Positions 12,711 to 25,351 of a DNA stretch of 64,000 nucleotides are shown here, piece after piece. The DNA is taken from NCBI GenBank assembly GCA_013420905.1, contig JAAXNY010000005.1, positions 1,302,001 to 1,366,000 of the forward strand, in the 5' to 3' direction. The notes beneath the pieces are model-generated. The model was not told the origin of the DNA and made no database searches. It was given only the letters and a program-made list of their open reading frames with translations. The translations under genes were made by a program, and so were the position numbers. Source of the stretch: Collybia mongolica. Its lineage: Eukaryota; Basidiomycota; Agaricomycetes; Agaricales; Clitocybaceae. The stretch's first letter is position 1. Every line of letters begins with the position of its first letter.

Positions 12711-13924
12711 TATATATTAAAGTACCAGGAACGTGGGAATTGATTGTGACTAATCCTGACTAAGCGCTGACTAAGTCTGACAAAGCAGCAGAAAAGTTGT
12801 CTTTTAAGTAGAGTGCTGACTAAGGATGACAAAGCAAGAAAATTTGTTAAAGTCACATGCTTATGTCACCTGCTCAAGTCACCTGCTCAAGTCACCTGCT
12901 CAAATCACCTGCTCAAGTCACCTGCTCAAGTCACCTGCTCTAAAACACATGACTCCCCATGACTAATAATCACATGACCTCCAAAGCGGAGTGATATGGC
13001 TGGCTCTTATCATCTTGCCATCTATCCACCATCTATCCACCATCTCCATACTTTTACCACTTATCTGACAGCATATCACAAGTGTGTCTTCCACTAATTC
13101 TGCTGCAGAAAAGGACTCAATCTCCTATCAGGTGAATACTTCTGTTTAAACAGCTTTTATTGTTACTGGAACAAGATTTATATTGTTTTGGTATGTATGT
13201 ATCTACCCTTTTCCATATGTTTTATGTGATACTCAAAGTTTTACATCAGATAATATAGATCTGTGGGTTGATATGAGTCACATTAGAATATATATACATA
13301 CAATTATGGTAAGACTCTTTATCCAGGTCTAATACTAATATTTCTCCAAGAAGTGCCAGGCGTCAGGCAGACCGTGATGCAAATCAACAGATAGGTAGTC
13401 CCCCACGTCGTAGAACACCACACCACCACCACCAGCCTGACCCTGCCCCACTGATTCTACCAGCTGCCAATCCTGTAGATGTTGCTCCTGTACATTGTCC
13501 TGCTCCAGCTCCTGTGATGTCTGTAAGTCAGATAAGGCAACAGTTAGCTGCTTTGCCTCCCTTGGTACCTCTCAGAGGCCATACTGCTGCTCTTGCACCT
13601 GTACCAATGACTCTTGCTGAGATAAGGGCTGCTGTCCAACTTGCCAATCATAATGCACCTGTACCTGCACCTGCTATGCCTGTTCCTATGCCTGCTCCTG
13701 TTCCTATGCCTGCTCCTGCTCCTATGCCTGCTCCTGCTCCTATGCCTGCTTCTGCTCATATACCTGCTCCCTTGCCTATGCCTGTTTACCCTGCACCAGA
13801 ACATATTGTCCCTCATATTGCTCCTCCTGTAATGTCTGTTAGCCAAATATGCAACCAATTGGCTGCAATTCCAAATGTTCCTGCTGTATACAATAGAGGG
13901 CCTATTGTAGCTGCACCTGTACCC

Positions 13925-14191
13925 TGTTAGAATTGACCTGTATATATAGCTTAGCTTGGTATTGTTTCGCTTCTTTCATTGTTCTATTGTTCTATTGTTC
14001 TATTGTTCCATTGTTCTATTGTTCCATTGTCTATTGTACTCTACTATCGTTCCTACAGGTATATAGGTGTAGAGTAGCTCGTTCTGGAGTCCCCAGTTTC
14101 TTACTCAGGACTCCAGGTTAGTACTCACTTATATTAGTGAATATACAAGTTTCTTACTCAGGACTCCAGCTCTAGGCTTCCACCTTTAACA
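13925..14191 (+). mobile_element. Solo Copia LTR in the Helitron ORF
   Basis: 267 bp, TGTTAGAATTGACC...CCTTTAACA, flanked by the 5 bp duplication TACCC (13920-13924 and 14192-14196). Same family and length as the Copia 5' LTR at 59809-60075; related copies at 55413-55672 and 62319-62577. Contains a TTCTATTG-type microsatellite near 13980-14030 and a duplicated CTTACTCAGGACTCCAG motif. It splits the RepHel N-terminus without shifting its frame. Confidence 0.93.
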
Positions 14192-17100
14192 TACCCATGA
14201 CTGCTACTGAATTGAGAGCTGCTACTGCAAATCTGCCTCCAGTTGTTCCTTATAGACACAGGAGGCAACCTGCTGCTTTAGCTCCTGTTCCAATGGAACA
14301 AATTCAGCAACCCTTAGTTGGTCCTTTTAATCAGGCTAATGAGGATCTTCCACCAGTACCTCATTCACCTCTACAGCCACAACAACCTGCAACACCTGAG
14401 ATGCCTCCTCCACTGCAGCTTCCCCCTGCACAGCCACCTCTTACAGCACCTCTTCCACTAGCCCGACGACCATTTGATAAGCATAATATTCAAATACATG
14501 ACTTGGGAGCTATGGCTGTTATATGTCCTTTTTGTCAAGCCAAACATTGGAGTTCTGAAAGATTAAAAGAGTCAACTTTGAACAATCCAAAATTTGGTAC
14601 ATGTTGTTTCAGTGGAAAGATTAAACTGCCATTGTTACATGAATTGCCTCCTGAGATAAAGGAACTATATACTTATGGCAGTATTCATCATAGAAAGTTC
14701 TTGAATGATATAAGAAAATACAACTCTGCATTGGCAATGACTTCTGTTGGCCAAGATGCTGGAAAGAGGTTGAATGTTATGAACAATCTCAACAATGGGC
14801 GGGCCCCTTGGGTCTATAAAATACAAGGGGCATTGCATCACATTACTGGGTCATTGCTGCCCCCACCAGGAAAGCTGCCTGCCTATGCTCAGATATATAT
14901 CTATGATCCTGAGCAAGCCTTGAATCAAAGAATGAATCCAACAGACAATTAAGCAGGAATATTATGCAGATTTTACAAGATGTGCTATATAGAAAGCATC
15001 AAGGTGTACAAGCCTATAAACAAACATATGAACTGATCAAGGACTTACCTCCAGAGCAGGATTGCCGTGTTGCTCTACGTTATGAAAAAGAAACTGATCG
15101 TAGACAATATAACCTTCCATCTGCTTCTGTTGATGAAATTGCTGTCATTTTACCTGGAGATGGAGATGTCCAAACTGATTATTGGGACATTGTACTTCAT
15201 TCATGACATGGTGGCTTAAAGTGCATCAATGAACTACATCCTTTGTATATATCACTCCATTTTGTGTTGCTTTTTCCAACTGGACAGTTACAGTGGCATC
15301 CAAATATAGAGCATAATACTCAGAATAATAATGAATCTGAGTCATCTGATAACTCAGATGAAGGAGGTGGGCAAGTAAGAGCTGTTAGAAGAAGGCATAA
15401 ACATGTTACGCAGGCAGAGTACTTTGGCTATTGCCTACACCACCACCAAGGAGAAACAGATCACATATTTCATGCTGGAAAACTTTTCCAGGAATATGTT
15501 GTGGACTCATGGGCTACAACTGAGCAGCACCGTCTTCAGTATATTGCAGGAAACCAGTCAAAGCGGCATTCTGATTTATATAAAGGCTTAGCAGATGCTA
15601 TACATCACAATCCAGAAATTGATGGTGATGACTTGGGAAAGCATACCATTTTGCCTTCATCCTTTACAGCAGGAACACGCTTTATGACCCAATGCTGCCA
15701 GGATGCACTTGCTCTGAACCAGCATTTCAAAGGTGCTGATCTGTTCTTAACAGCTACTGCTGATCCTAACTAGCCTGAGATCAAAAGAGAACTCTTACCT
15801 AGGCAAAAGGCATCTGATAGACCTGATCTAATCTCCAGAGTCTTTAAACTTAAAATGAAAGAGCTTCTGAAAGATATTGTCCAGCGAGGGGTTTTGGGTG
15901 TTTCTGTTGCAAGAGTTTACACTATTGAATTTCAGAAACATGGTTTGCCTCATATGCATATGATTATCTTCTTGGCTCCAGAATCAAAACTTAGAACTCC
16001 TGAAGATGTTGATAGTCTGATCTCTGCTGAATTCCCTGATCCAAATGAACAACCTGAGTTATTTGAATTGGTTAAGAGAGTTATGGTCCATGGCCCATGT
16101 GGTAACCTGAACAAAGACTCTCCCTGCATGGAAGACAAGAAGTGCTTCAGATATTATCCAAAACCTATTAAACATATAACTACATTGTCTGAAAATGCAT
16201 ATGCCAGCTATTGAAGGCATCCACTGGCTCAGCCATACAAAGTAGGCAACTATGAATTGGACAATAAATGGGTAGTTCCCTATAACCCTTATTTATTGTG
16301 GAAGTACCAGTGCCACATAAATTTGGAATGTGTCATATCAATCAAGTCTATCAAATATATATATAAATATGTGTACAAAGGGCATGATCGCACAACTGCA
16401 GAGTTCAGAGACAAAAATGATGAAGTTAAATTATATTTGGATGCACGTTATATCTCCCCCTGTGAGGGTATTTGGTGGATATTCCAATATCATATGCACC
16501 AAGAGCATCCTCCTGTTACAAGGCTTCAGGTTCATCTAAAGGATCAACACAATGTGACTTGGGATGCTGATAGTACTGTTCCTATGCAACAAGTTGTGGA
16601 AAGAGCAGCCACACAAGATACTACCCTAACAGGATTCTTTAAGGCTAATATCAAGTTTCCTGATGAAGCCAAGGATCTCTTATATCAGGACTTTCCTAAA
16701 AAATTTGTTTGGGTAGACAAAACAAAAAAATGGAAACTCAGAGAGCGGGGCTTTGCTATTGGCAGAATGTACTATGCTCATCCTGCTTCTGGAGAACATT
16801 TCTATCTGCGCCTACTTTTGACTGCAGTTAAAGGCCCAAAATCTTATGAAGATTTGGCCACTTTTGAAGACAGATTATATCCCTCTTTTTGTGAGGCATG
16901 CCATGCAAGGGGACTATTAGATGATGATCAGGAGTGGATTCAAGCCTTGACTGAGGCATCACTTATGCAAACAGGCAGACAACTCCGTTCATTATTTGCA
17001 ATGATTCTGGCTGAATGTCAGCCTTCTGATCCAATAGCCTTATGGAACCAGTTCTGTGAGAATATTTGTGATGACCTTGCTCACTGGCTAAGAACAAAGG

Positions 17101-19031
17101 GAGGTGTGGCAAATCCAACAGAAGAGCAAGTCTATGACTATGGTTTATACCTGATTGAGCAGATACTGGCACGAAGTAACAAATCATTGACTTCAATTAT
17201 TGGAATGCCAACATCTCAGATGGATTGGGCTATCCAGCTGGGAAATACTCTTATTCAAGAGCAACAGAATTATGATGATGCAGAACAGTTTGCAGAGTAT
17301 TTAGAACAGTCAGAACAGCTGAATGATGAACAGAAAGCTGCATTCAATGCAGTCAAGGAAGCTGTGGAAACCAAGTCTGGACAATCATTCTTTCTCAATG
17401 GCTCTGGAGGTTGTGGCAAAACATTTGTCTATAACACCCTGTGTTGCTATTTCAGAGGCCAGAGAAAGATTGTCTTATGTGTGGCTTCATCTGGAATTGC
17501 AGCACTATTACTAGCAGGAGGAAGGACTGCTCACTTCCGCTTTAAAATTCCTCTGGAGGTCCATGAATCAGCTACATGTGAAATTAGTAAAAGGACTCCA
17601 GAAGCTGAGCTTTTGCAACAAACTGACCTCATACTATGGGATGAGGCTCTTATGCAGCATTGTCATGTCTTTGATGCAGTTAACTGGCTATGCCAGGATA
17701 TTAGGGGAAATAATAGAACCTTTGGGGGATTAACTGTGGTATTTGATGGTGACTATCAACAAATCCTACCTGTTGTTCCTAAGGGTTTGCGTGCACAGAC
17801 TGTGGGTGCCTGTCTCATGCGCTCTCCATTGTGGGGTGAGCTTCAGATACTCAAGCTGAACAAAAATATGCGCTTAAATGGTGTTACTGAGAATGAAACC
17901 AATTTTGCCAAATGGCAAGTTGAAGTTGGCCATGGGAAGCTTACAGATGACAATGGAAATGTCACCTTACCTGACAACTTCTGCTGTGCTGAGAATGCTG
18001 TGGGGTCTCTAATTGACACAATATATCCTGATATTGGAAACCCTGTCCTAAAACCTGATACATTTTATTCTGAGAGAGCTATTCTTTCTGCCAGAAATGA
18101 TGATGTTGACTCTCTCAATAAAAAAGTACTGGATATGTTTCCTGGAGATGGCAAGGTATACCACAGTGCTGATTCTATTGCACATGAAGGAATTGATGGA
18201 GCTGAAGCAATGTATCCTGTTGAATATCTGAATTCTATCAATGTATCAGGGCTACCTCTATCTAAGCTAACTTTAAAGGTGGGGTGCCCTGTCATGATAT
18301 TGCGCAACTTAAACCCAGTTGATGGTGTTTGCAATGGGTCAAGGGGAATAATAACATGGATGAGCAACCGTGTTGTAGAAGTATGGTTGATTGGGGGGCA
18401 AAATGATGGGCATAAAGAATTTATCCCAAGAATCCGAATGATACCATCTAACAGCCTAATACCTTTTAAATTGACAAGGTTGCAACTACCTTTACAGCTG
18501 GGATTTTCTATGACAATTAACAAATCCCAAGGGCAATCACTGCTAGTGTTTGAGAGTCCGGTTCAGTCCGGTTTTTTAGGATAATCTCGAGTCAACCGAT
18601 ACTGCAACTGGTCCTATATAACCATGAGATGCCACGAAAACCGGACTGGACCAACATCAACCAGTTGATATTGGTTCAGTTAAAGCCATAAAACCGGTTA
18701 ACGGCAGTCCCAACCGAGACCAGTTCACAACCAGTTTGGACCAGTCAAATGTCCAGTTGAGACCGGTTAGCATTTGACAAACAGGTTAATCTAATCAACT
18801 ATGAAGGCTACATCAAGTTCATCCTCAAGGTTGTCGGCCATGAGCATGTCTTGATACAGGTCCGTGTCAACCTCTTCAACAAGTCCAGAGTTCCAAGCTG
18901 CAAGATTGGCAATGTTTTGATGCCATGCGAATTTCATGAGCTGCAACTCTTCAAACCTCTTTGCACCCAAACGCGTGTGTCGATCATCAGCAACTTGTTT
19001 GCTGGAAGAGAACAGCCTCTCGCAAGGGACA

Positions 19032-19537
19032 TGTAAGGGCAACTCCGGCAGAGTGCACGCGAACTTAGTAGAGCGGGCCGACGCTGGTGGAGGGGATCCT
19101 AAGTTGATGTATTCACTTGTACGACATATGTACTACTCACCTGGTGGAGGGGATCCTAAGAGAATTCTCTGAGGAGCCTCCATCAGGGGGGGTGTGCTAT
19201 ATACCTAGTACTACATTAAATACACGTTCCCGGTGCGGTACGACGACACGCGTTGGGCTAGCGAAGGTCACGTGACCGTGCCCTTGATAGTCCGAACAAG
19301 TGCGAAGTCCGGCGGTGAACTGCGCGCGAAGTAGAGAGTGGGGGTGTGTGTGGGCGTAGGTAATGAACGTGCGATGTAGTGAATGTAATTGAGTGAGCGC
19401 GAAGTAAGCAGAGAAATTGTATCGTAAGTCGGCGGGATGACTGAGTCGCGAATCGGCGAAGTAGAAGTCGGCGGAGTGAGATTTGGCGAAGTAAGGCTAG
19501 ATCGGCGAAGTAAGGCGGAAATGGAGTTCCCCTTACA
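19032..19537 (-). repeat. 3' LTR of chromovirus 1
   Basis: 506 bp, bounded TGTAAGGG...CCCTTACA. Contains TATATA at 19198-19203. On the - strand this lies ~33 bases upstream of an AGAGAATTCTCT palindrome (19159-19170), the probable transcription start in the sister LTR. Differs from the 5' LTR at seven positions, all transitions at CpG. Confidence 0.95.
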
Positions 19538-19548
19538 TTACCCCCCTT

Positions 19549-22500
19549 CTAGGTTCGCGTGTCTTCACGCCGGCATTGGAATGGGATCTGTGCGAATTGG
19601 ACGCGTTGTACGAGTCGCGGTGCTCCGGGGTTGCGTCTGTAGAATTCGGCGACCAACTCGTCCGCATTCACCTTGTTGGCAGGTTCCCAGGTGTTCTGTT
19701 CGTAGCTGTAGCCCTTCCAGGCGATCAGGTACTGCAGCTTGTTCCTGTAAACCCGGCTGTCCATGATCTCCTGAACCTCATAATGTACCTCGCCGTCTAT
19801 GAGAGTGGGTTCAGGGACTTCGGTGACCGTTCTACCGGGTATTGGGTCGTGCGGCGCGGGTAGGAGTTTGACAACATGGAAGACCGGGTGGATGCGCGAT
19901 AGCGCCGGCGGAAGTTTGAGGCGGTAGGCGTGCGATCCAACCTTGGCTTCAATGGGGTAGGGCCCGATGTAGCGGTGAGCCAGTTTCTGCGACGGTCGAG
20001 TGATACGAATGTCGCGCAAATCCAAATACATCCGGTCTCCAACCTGGTAGTCGGGTGTTGGGTTTCGGCGGCGATTGTAGTACATCGCCATCTCGTCCTT
20101 GGCTTTGGCTAATGCGGCGCGGGCTTCCTCGAGGGTGTCCTTCATTCGGTCGCGGAATTCGTTCGCGGTTTCCAGCCGGGATGGTGCGGTCTGTGGTTCG
20201 AAGCCCATGCGTGGATGTCGACTGGTGTCCAGGAAGAACGGCGAGTGCTGTGTCGAGGAGTGGACGTGGTTATTGTACTGGAATTCGGCGAGCGGTAAAA
20301 GGTCGACCCAGTTGTCCTGTCGCTCGCTGACGAATAACCGGAGATACTGCTCCAGTTCCTGGTTCACTCGCTCGGTCTGTCCGTCTGTCTGTGGGTGGTA
20401 CGCTGTAGACGCTGTGAGTTTAATATCAAGCATGCGATATAACTCCCTTGTGAATTCTGCCACGAACTGTACCCCTCGGTCGGAGACCATAGCCTTCGGT
20501 AAGCCGTGCAACTTCCACACATGCTGGAGGTAAAGCCTCGCCGATCCAAGTGCGGTAATTGTCGTCGTGGTTGGGATGAAGTGCGCGCGTTTACCCACCG
20601 TGTCCACCACTACCATGATCGCATCATGCCCTTGCGACTCGGGGAGTTCCACGATGAAATCCACGCTTGCGACGTCCCAGCGACCTTCCGGAATCGGCAG
20701 CGGTTTAAGTTCGCCGCTTGGAAGTTGACGCTGAGCCTTCGTTCGGAGACAGAGGTCGCATGTCTTGCAGTATTCACTGATGTAGCGCGACATTTGAGGC
20801 CACCAGTAATTGCGCGATACGAGTTCCAACGTCTTCCATCTTCCGGCGTGTCCCGCAATTCGCGAATCGTGATGTTGCGCAACTATACGTCTGCGAAGGT
20901 CAGCGTGTTTTGGGACATAGATGCGATCGCGGAAATACAGCAACTCCTGCGCTTCCCTCCACTCTGCGCTCCGAACCGATTTTCCTGCGGACTTCTTCAA
21001 CTCCTGCGCTGCCTTCACCACCGCTTCCTCCTGATGTCCCTCGCGATTGCCTCTCTGAATATCCCGCAGAATGTCCCTTTCCTCTCCTTCCACGACCATT
21101 CCTTCCAGCGCGCGGATTGTGAACAACTCCGGTTTGAGGAGGACTAGATCGTGGTTATCCTCGCTTCCATCGCTGTGGTCCGCTCGGCGAGATAGCGCGT
21201 CTGGCTTACCCATACTTTGTCCGGGCTTGTGGTGCAGCGAGAAGTTGAATCGGGAGAGGTACAGTGACCACCTGGCCTGTCTCCGATTTAGCTTCTGGGA
21301 CGTCCGGAAGTACTCTAGATTTTTGTGGTCTGTCCAGATCTCGAAGTCGTGTCGCGCGCCTTCAAGGAAGTGTCGCCATTCTTCGAGTGCGCGAATGATG
21401 GCGAGCATTTCCTTGTCGTGTATCTCGTAATTCCGCTCGACCGCGTTGAGGCTCTTTGACGAAAACGCGATCGGGTGCCACTTGTCGTCCTCCGGGCTGA
21501 GTTGCGAAAGTACTGCGCCGGTCGCGAAATCTGAACTATCTGCCTCCACCCTAAACGGCCGGTTGTCGTCTGCGAACATCAGTACTGGTTTAGACAACAC
21601 CGCTTCCTTCAACCCTTTGAATGCCTCCTGCTCTGACTCACCCCACTTCCAAGGCACGTCTTTACCGGTGAGATCAAACAATGGCCGCGCAATATGGGAG
21701 AAGTCGCGAATGAACCGCCGATAGAAGTTCGTGAAGCCCAAGAAGGACTGCACTTGCTTCTTGTTCGTGGGCGTTGGCCATTCCGCTACTCCGGCAACCT
21801 TGACCGGGTCCATCTCCGCCTGCCCCTCCGAGATAATGAGCCCCAGATACTCGATTCGGGTCTTCTCGAATTCGCATTTGTCCAGTCGCAGGTACAGTTT
21901 ATGTTCGCGGAGTCGCTGGAGAACTAACCTCGTAATTCAGCGGTGTTCGGCGAGTGTCTTTGTGTAGATTAGAATATCATTGATGTAGACACATACCACT
22001 CCTTCCATGATGAGATCGTGGAATATCTCGTTCATCATGGTTTGGAACGTTGCCGGCGAGTTAGTGAGACCAAAGAACATTACCAGGGGCTCAAACATTC
22101 CGCGGTTTGTGCGAAATGCGGCCTTCCACTCATCACCTTCCTTAATTCGGACGTTGTTGTATCCCCAGCGAACGTCGAATTTGGAGAAGTATTTCGCTCC
22201 CTGAAGATTGTTGACGAGGTCGGAGATGAGTGGGAGTGGGTATTTGTTCTTGATTGTCAGCGAATTGAGAACGCGGTAGTCCTGTACTGGGCGTAGCGAA
22301 CCGTCCTTCTTCTTGATAAAGAAGAACGGCGAAGCCATTGGCGATTTGGAGGGGCGGATCCGACCAGAGGCGAGGTTCTCCTCAAGGAACTTGTCCAACT
22401 CCGCTTGTTCGGCGACTGAGAGCGGGTAGACCTTGCAGGATTTCCCTTCTGCGTCGCGGACGAGTTCGATCGCGTGGTCCCACGGTCGGCGATCTGGGAG

Positions 22501-23519
22501 AGCGTCGAAGGACGTCTTGGAGAACACATCCTCAAATTTGTGGACGTGCGCCGGTGCTAGATCGAAAAACGTCTTGGGTTGCACATTACGATCAAAGGAG
22601 TCTGCGATCTGCTGGGACGCGTTCTTCCAGGCTTCCGTTTGGATCTTTTCCGCTAGTCGCTGCGAGATGGTTTGGGTTGTCCGAATCTCTTCCGGTGCCT
22701 TCTGAAACTGTCCTGGTTCGCCGATGTTGACCACGAAGATACGGTCGCCCTCTTCGATGCAATCTTCAAGGGCGATATCTCCTTCGTGCTCAGAGTCGGG
22801 AACCTCTCCAATTTCTGTTTCTGGTTCGGGCATGGGTCCTGCGCGACAGGCGTTGATGCGGGCCTCCAATTTACGCTTCTCTGCCTTTTCCGATTTAACC
22901 TCGTTCGCGCAGGTCCGACATTTGTCGGGACAGCAACTCATCTTCACCTCGTTGGTCTGCCAGTTGATCTCCGGGTTGTGCTCCTGCAACCAAGTGTAGC
23001 CCAGTATGAGATCCTGCTTCCCTAGGCTGGTGACCGCGAAGTGGGTGCGTTCTGAGTGACCGTTGTACCGGAGGATGAGGTCTATGATCTCCGAAATAGA
23101 CCCGTTCTCGTTCGGAGTGCCGTCGACGTTGAACACCGGAATAGTGCAAACTAGCTTGCGCGAGGTCAACCTGTTCCTCCGCACGAATTCAGAATTGATG
23201 AAAAGGCCCGTTGCTCCCGAGTCTACCAAGCTGTTCGTCGCGAATGTCTCGCCTGTGTCGGTCGTCTGAAGTTCAATCTTGAGCTTCAGCGAGCGAGTGC
23301 TGGGGGTGGCGGCGACTACGAATCGCTTGGGTAGAGCTCGTTCCCATCGGGGGAGTCTCTGGCGCGGCGGTTTAGGGACGGGGATGGTATCTTGTACGGC
23401 TTCTGTAGTAGTTTCGGGTGTTTGGGAAATTTCAGTTGTATTCTCAACTTCTAAACACGCGAACCTATTTACAGATGACAGCGAGGGCGTACTGTTCACT
23501 CGCTGTCCGCTACAAAACC
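19549..23519 (-). pseudogene. Chromovirus 1 pol (protease, RT, RNase H, integrase, chromodomain)
   Basis: One - strand frame from about 23519 to the stop at 19549, interrupted once by TGA at 21937-21939. Order: aspartic protease (LVDSGATGLFINSEF, about 23200), reverse transcriptase (SRKFDVRWGYN-type core, VMFFGLTNSPATF, and YINDILIYT near 21980), RNase H (FRVEADSSDFATGAVLSQ), integrase zinc finger (HHDSRIAGHAGRW...CKTCDLC) and core (DFIVELP, SDRGVQF, HPQTDGQTERVNQ), then a C-terminal chromodomain (LQYLIAWKGYSYEQNTWEP). The RT active site should be YxDD but is YIND (Asn codon 21979-21981). Both defects are explained by C-to-T at CpG. Pol is in the -1 frame relative to gag. The chromodomain places it among the chromoviruses. 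Confidence 0.93.
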
Positions 23520-24660
23520 CTCTTGAGTGGTTGCGAACGTTTCCCCTTCTTCCGCCGGCGGTTCGACTTGTGCATCTATCATCGCGAAGATGTGCTGCGC
23601 GAACTCATGCTGCTCCTCCATTGACATGAACCGCGTGTTGTAGCGGAGGGGGCAGTCCTTCCGGAAATGGCCCGGCTGCTTACATTGGTGGCAGGTCTCG
23701 ATGTTCGTTCGAGCCCTCCGCATCACGTCTACATCCATCGGAACCGGTGGAGGGAGAGCAGGGGGTGGTGGAGGTGGTGGTGGTGCCATCCGTTGCAGCG
23801 TCGGGGCTGAGAAGTGCGGCGGTGCGCGAAACGCCGAGGTAGTGCGTGCGGGAGGTGCGCGAGCCGCCGGTTTAGTGCTCAGGAAGGCCTCGTTGGTGAG
23901 GTGGTTTTCATCGCACTTCATCGCCGCTACATACCACTGTTCCGGCTGATCGTCCGCTGGTCGTCCCACTGCCATTGTCGCGATCTGTGACTGAATCTCC
24001 CCGCTCAGTCCCTTCCGGTACTTCACCACAATCGTCAACCCCTCCTTGTATCCCGACTTGTCGATGAGATCCCTGAACTCATCCGTGTAGTCGTCCACCG
24101 ATCGCGATCCTTGGTGGTAGCTGCTCGTTTCCAACCTCGTAATCGCCCGCTGCGCTTCGCTCTGCACGAGGAAGTTGACCGCGAAGTCGGCGCGGAATAG
24201 GGCCCATGTCGCGTACTTCGGGTTCCCGGTAGCGGTCTGGTATCGCATGGCCCGGTCCGCGAACAGATACGCTCGGCCTTTCTTCATGAAGGTGTACGCC
24301 CACCGTACCTGCGTCACTTCATCCGCGAACTGGTGTGGTACAAGATTTATATACAGTTCGCATGCGTTAATGAACGCACGCCCTCGTTCGCGCGATCCGT
24401 CGAAGTCATCGGGAAGCAATGGCCGGAGTGCTGAAGGTCATCCCGAATTAACGTGGGTCGCGGGGGGAGGTGTTGATACATTATTTACAGGGGCGCTGGG
24501 TGCAGGGGTATTGACCGGGGGTGGGGGAGCCGCGGTTTGGAGCGCGATCAGCGCGTTGATGCTGTCGGTGAGCTTCTTAAGCTGCTCGGCTTGTTCCTCT
24601 GCCTTCCTATTGAGATCTCCTACGTCTCGTTCGATGTTATCCATCCTTGTTTCGGCGTCC
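23496..24660 (-). pseudogene. Chromovirus 1 gag (capsid and CCHC nucleocapsid)
   Basis: Two in-frame pieces separated by one TGA at 24438-24440: an N-terminal coiled-coil-like part beginning near MDAETRMDNIERDVGDL, and the main part from LLPDDFDGSRERG to the stop at 23496-23498. Has a retrotransposon-gag fold pattern (WALFRADFAVNF, YTDEFRDLI), a polyproline stretch and one zinc knuckle, CHQCKQPGHFRKDC. The internal TGA sits where CGA would restore the reading and a CpG. A slippery heptamer lies 15 bases before the stop. Confidence 0.88.
23514..23520 (-). promoter_or_regulatory. Candidate -1 ribosomal frameshift site, gag to pol
   Basis: The - strand reads GGGTTTT in the gag phase G GGT TTT, a canonical X XXY YYZ heptamer. 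Slipping one base back enters the frame of pol (GGG TTT TGT AGC GGA) 15 bases before the gag stop. No pol ATG is needed. I did not fold a downstream stimulator. Confidence 0.6.
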
Positions 24661-24810
24661 ATCGGCCGGAGTAGGAGTTCCACTTCTAGTTCGGAGGAGG
24701 GTGGAGAGGGCGATTCTCGCGCGGTCTTGACGGATTCTGTATCGGAGCTGACAGTTTCTGCCGATCGGAATTTGGCAATGGCTGCGGTGAGGTCGCGGTC
24801 TCTGCTGGTG

Positions 24811-24820
24811 AGAGAATTCT
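24811..24820 (-). promoter_or_regulatory. Candidate self-priming primer-binding site of chromovirus 1
   Basis: Directly inside the 5' LTR, after GTAG-type spacing, the - strand reads AGAATTCTCT, not a TGG-type tRNA complement. It can pair with AGAGAATTCT in the LTR (24949-24962), which lies about 33 bases downstream of a TATA box and could be the 5' end of the transcript. The EcoRI-like core is palindromic, which weakens the inference. Confidence 0.45.
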
Positions 24821-24990
24821 ACTGTAAGGGCAACTCCGGCGGAGTGCGCGCGAACTTAGTAGAGCGGGCCGACGCTGGTGGAGGGGATCCTAAGTTGATG
24901 TATTCACTTGTACGACATATGTACTACTCACCTGGTGGAGGGGATCCTAAGAGAATTCTCTGAGGAGCCTCCATCAGGGGGGGTGTGCTA

Positions 24991-25201
24991 CAGTGGCTCA
25001 AAAAACTGCCCCAATGTTTGTACATTTTTGAAAGATCAATATGGTATGAAGTGCTGACATAAGCAGGGGACCTGGGGTAATTATGTAAGATACTATGACA
25101 TCGTGGCTTTCCAATGGACCCTGGATCATGTGATTTGGATCAATATCCATTAAGCTATAAGCCAAACAAAATGGTTACTTATTGGGGCAGTTTTTTGACC
25201 C
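24991..25201 (+). repeat. Left 211 bp TIR of the Tc1 element
   Basis: Near-perfect inverse of 26388-26598. Outer and inner ends carry inverted copies of the CTGCCCCAAT motif. Confidence 0.93.
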
Positions 25202-25351
25202 TTATCTTATTTTCCATTATTCTGGCATTTATGATCCAATGCAAGAACATTATGGACTGTGGGAAGAATAAACAATGTCATGTGACTTTATTTGTATCAA
25301 TTTGCCATGTTGGAATTGGTTCAATCATCTTCTTGACCTCTTACCACCATC

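Noticed and set aside
19437..24963. Long + strand ORFs over chromovirus 1 (for example 24175-24963, 20506-21147)
   Set aside because: They mirror gag/pol on the - strand in GC-rich DNA and have no domain of their own.
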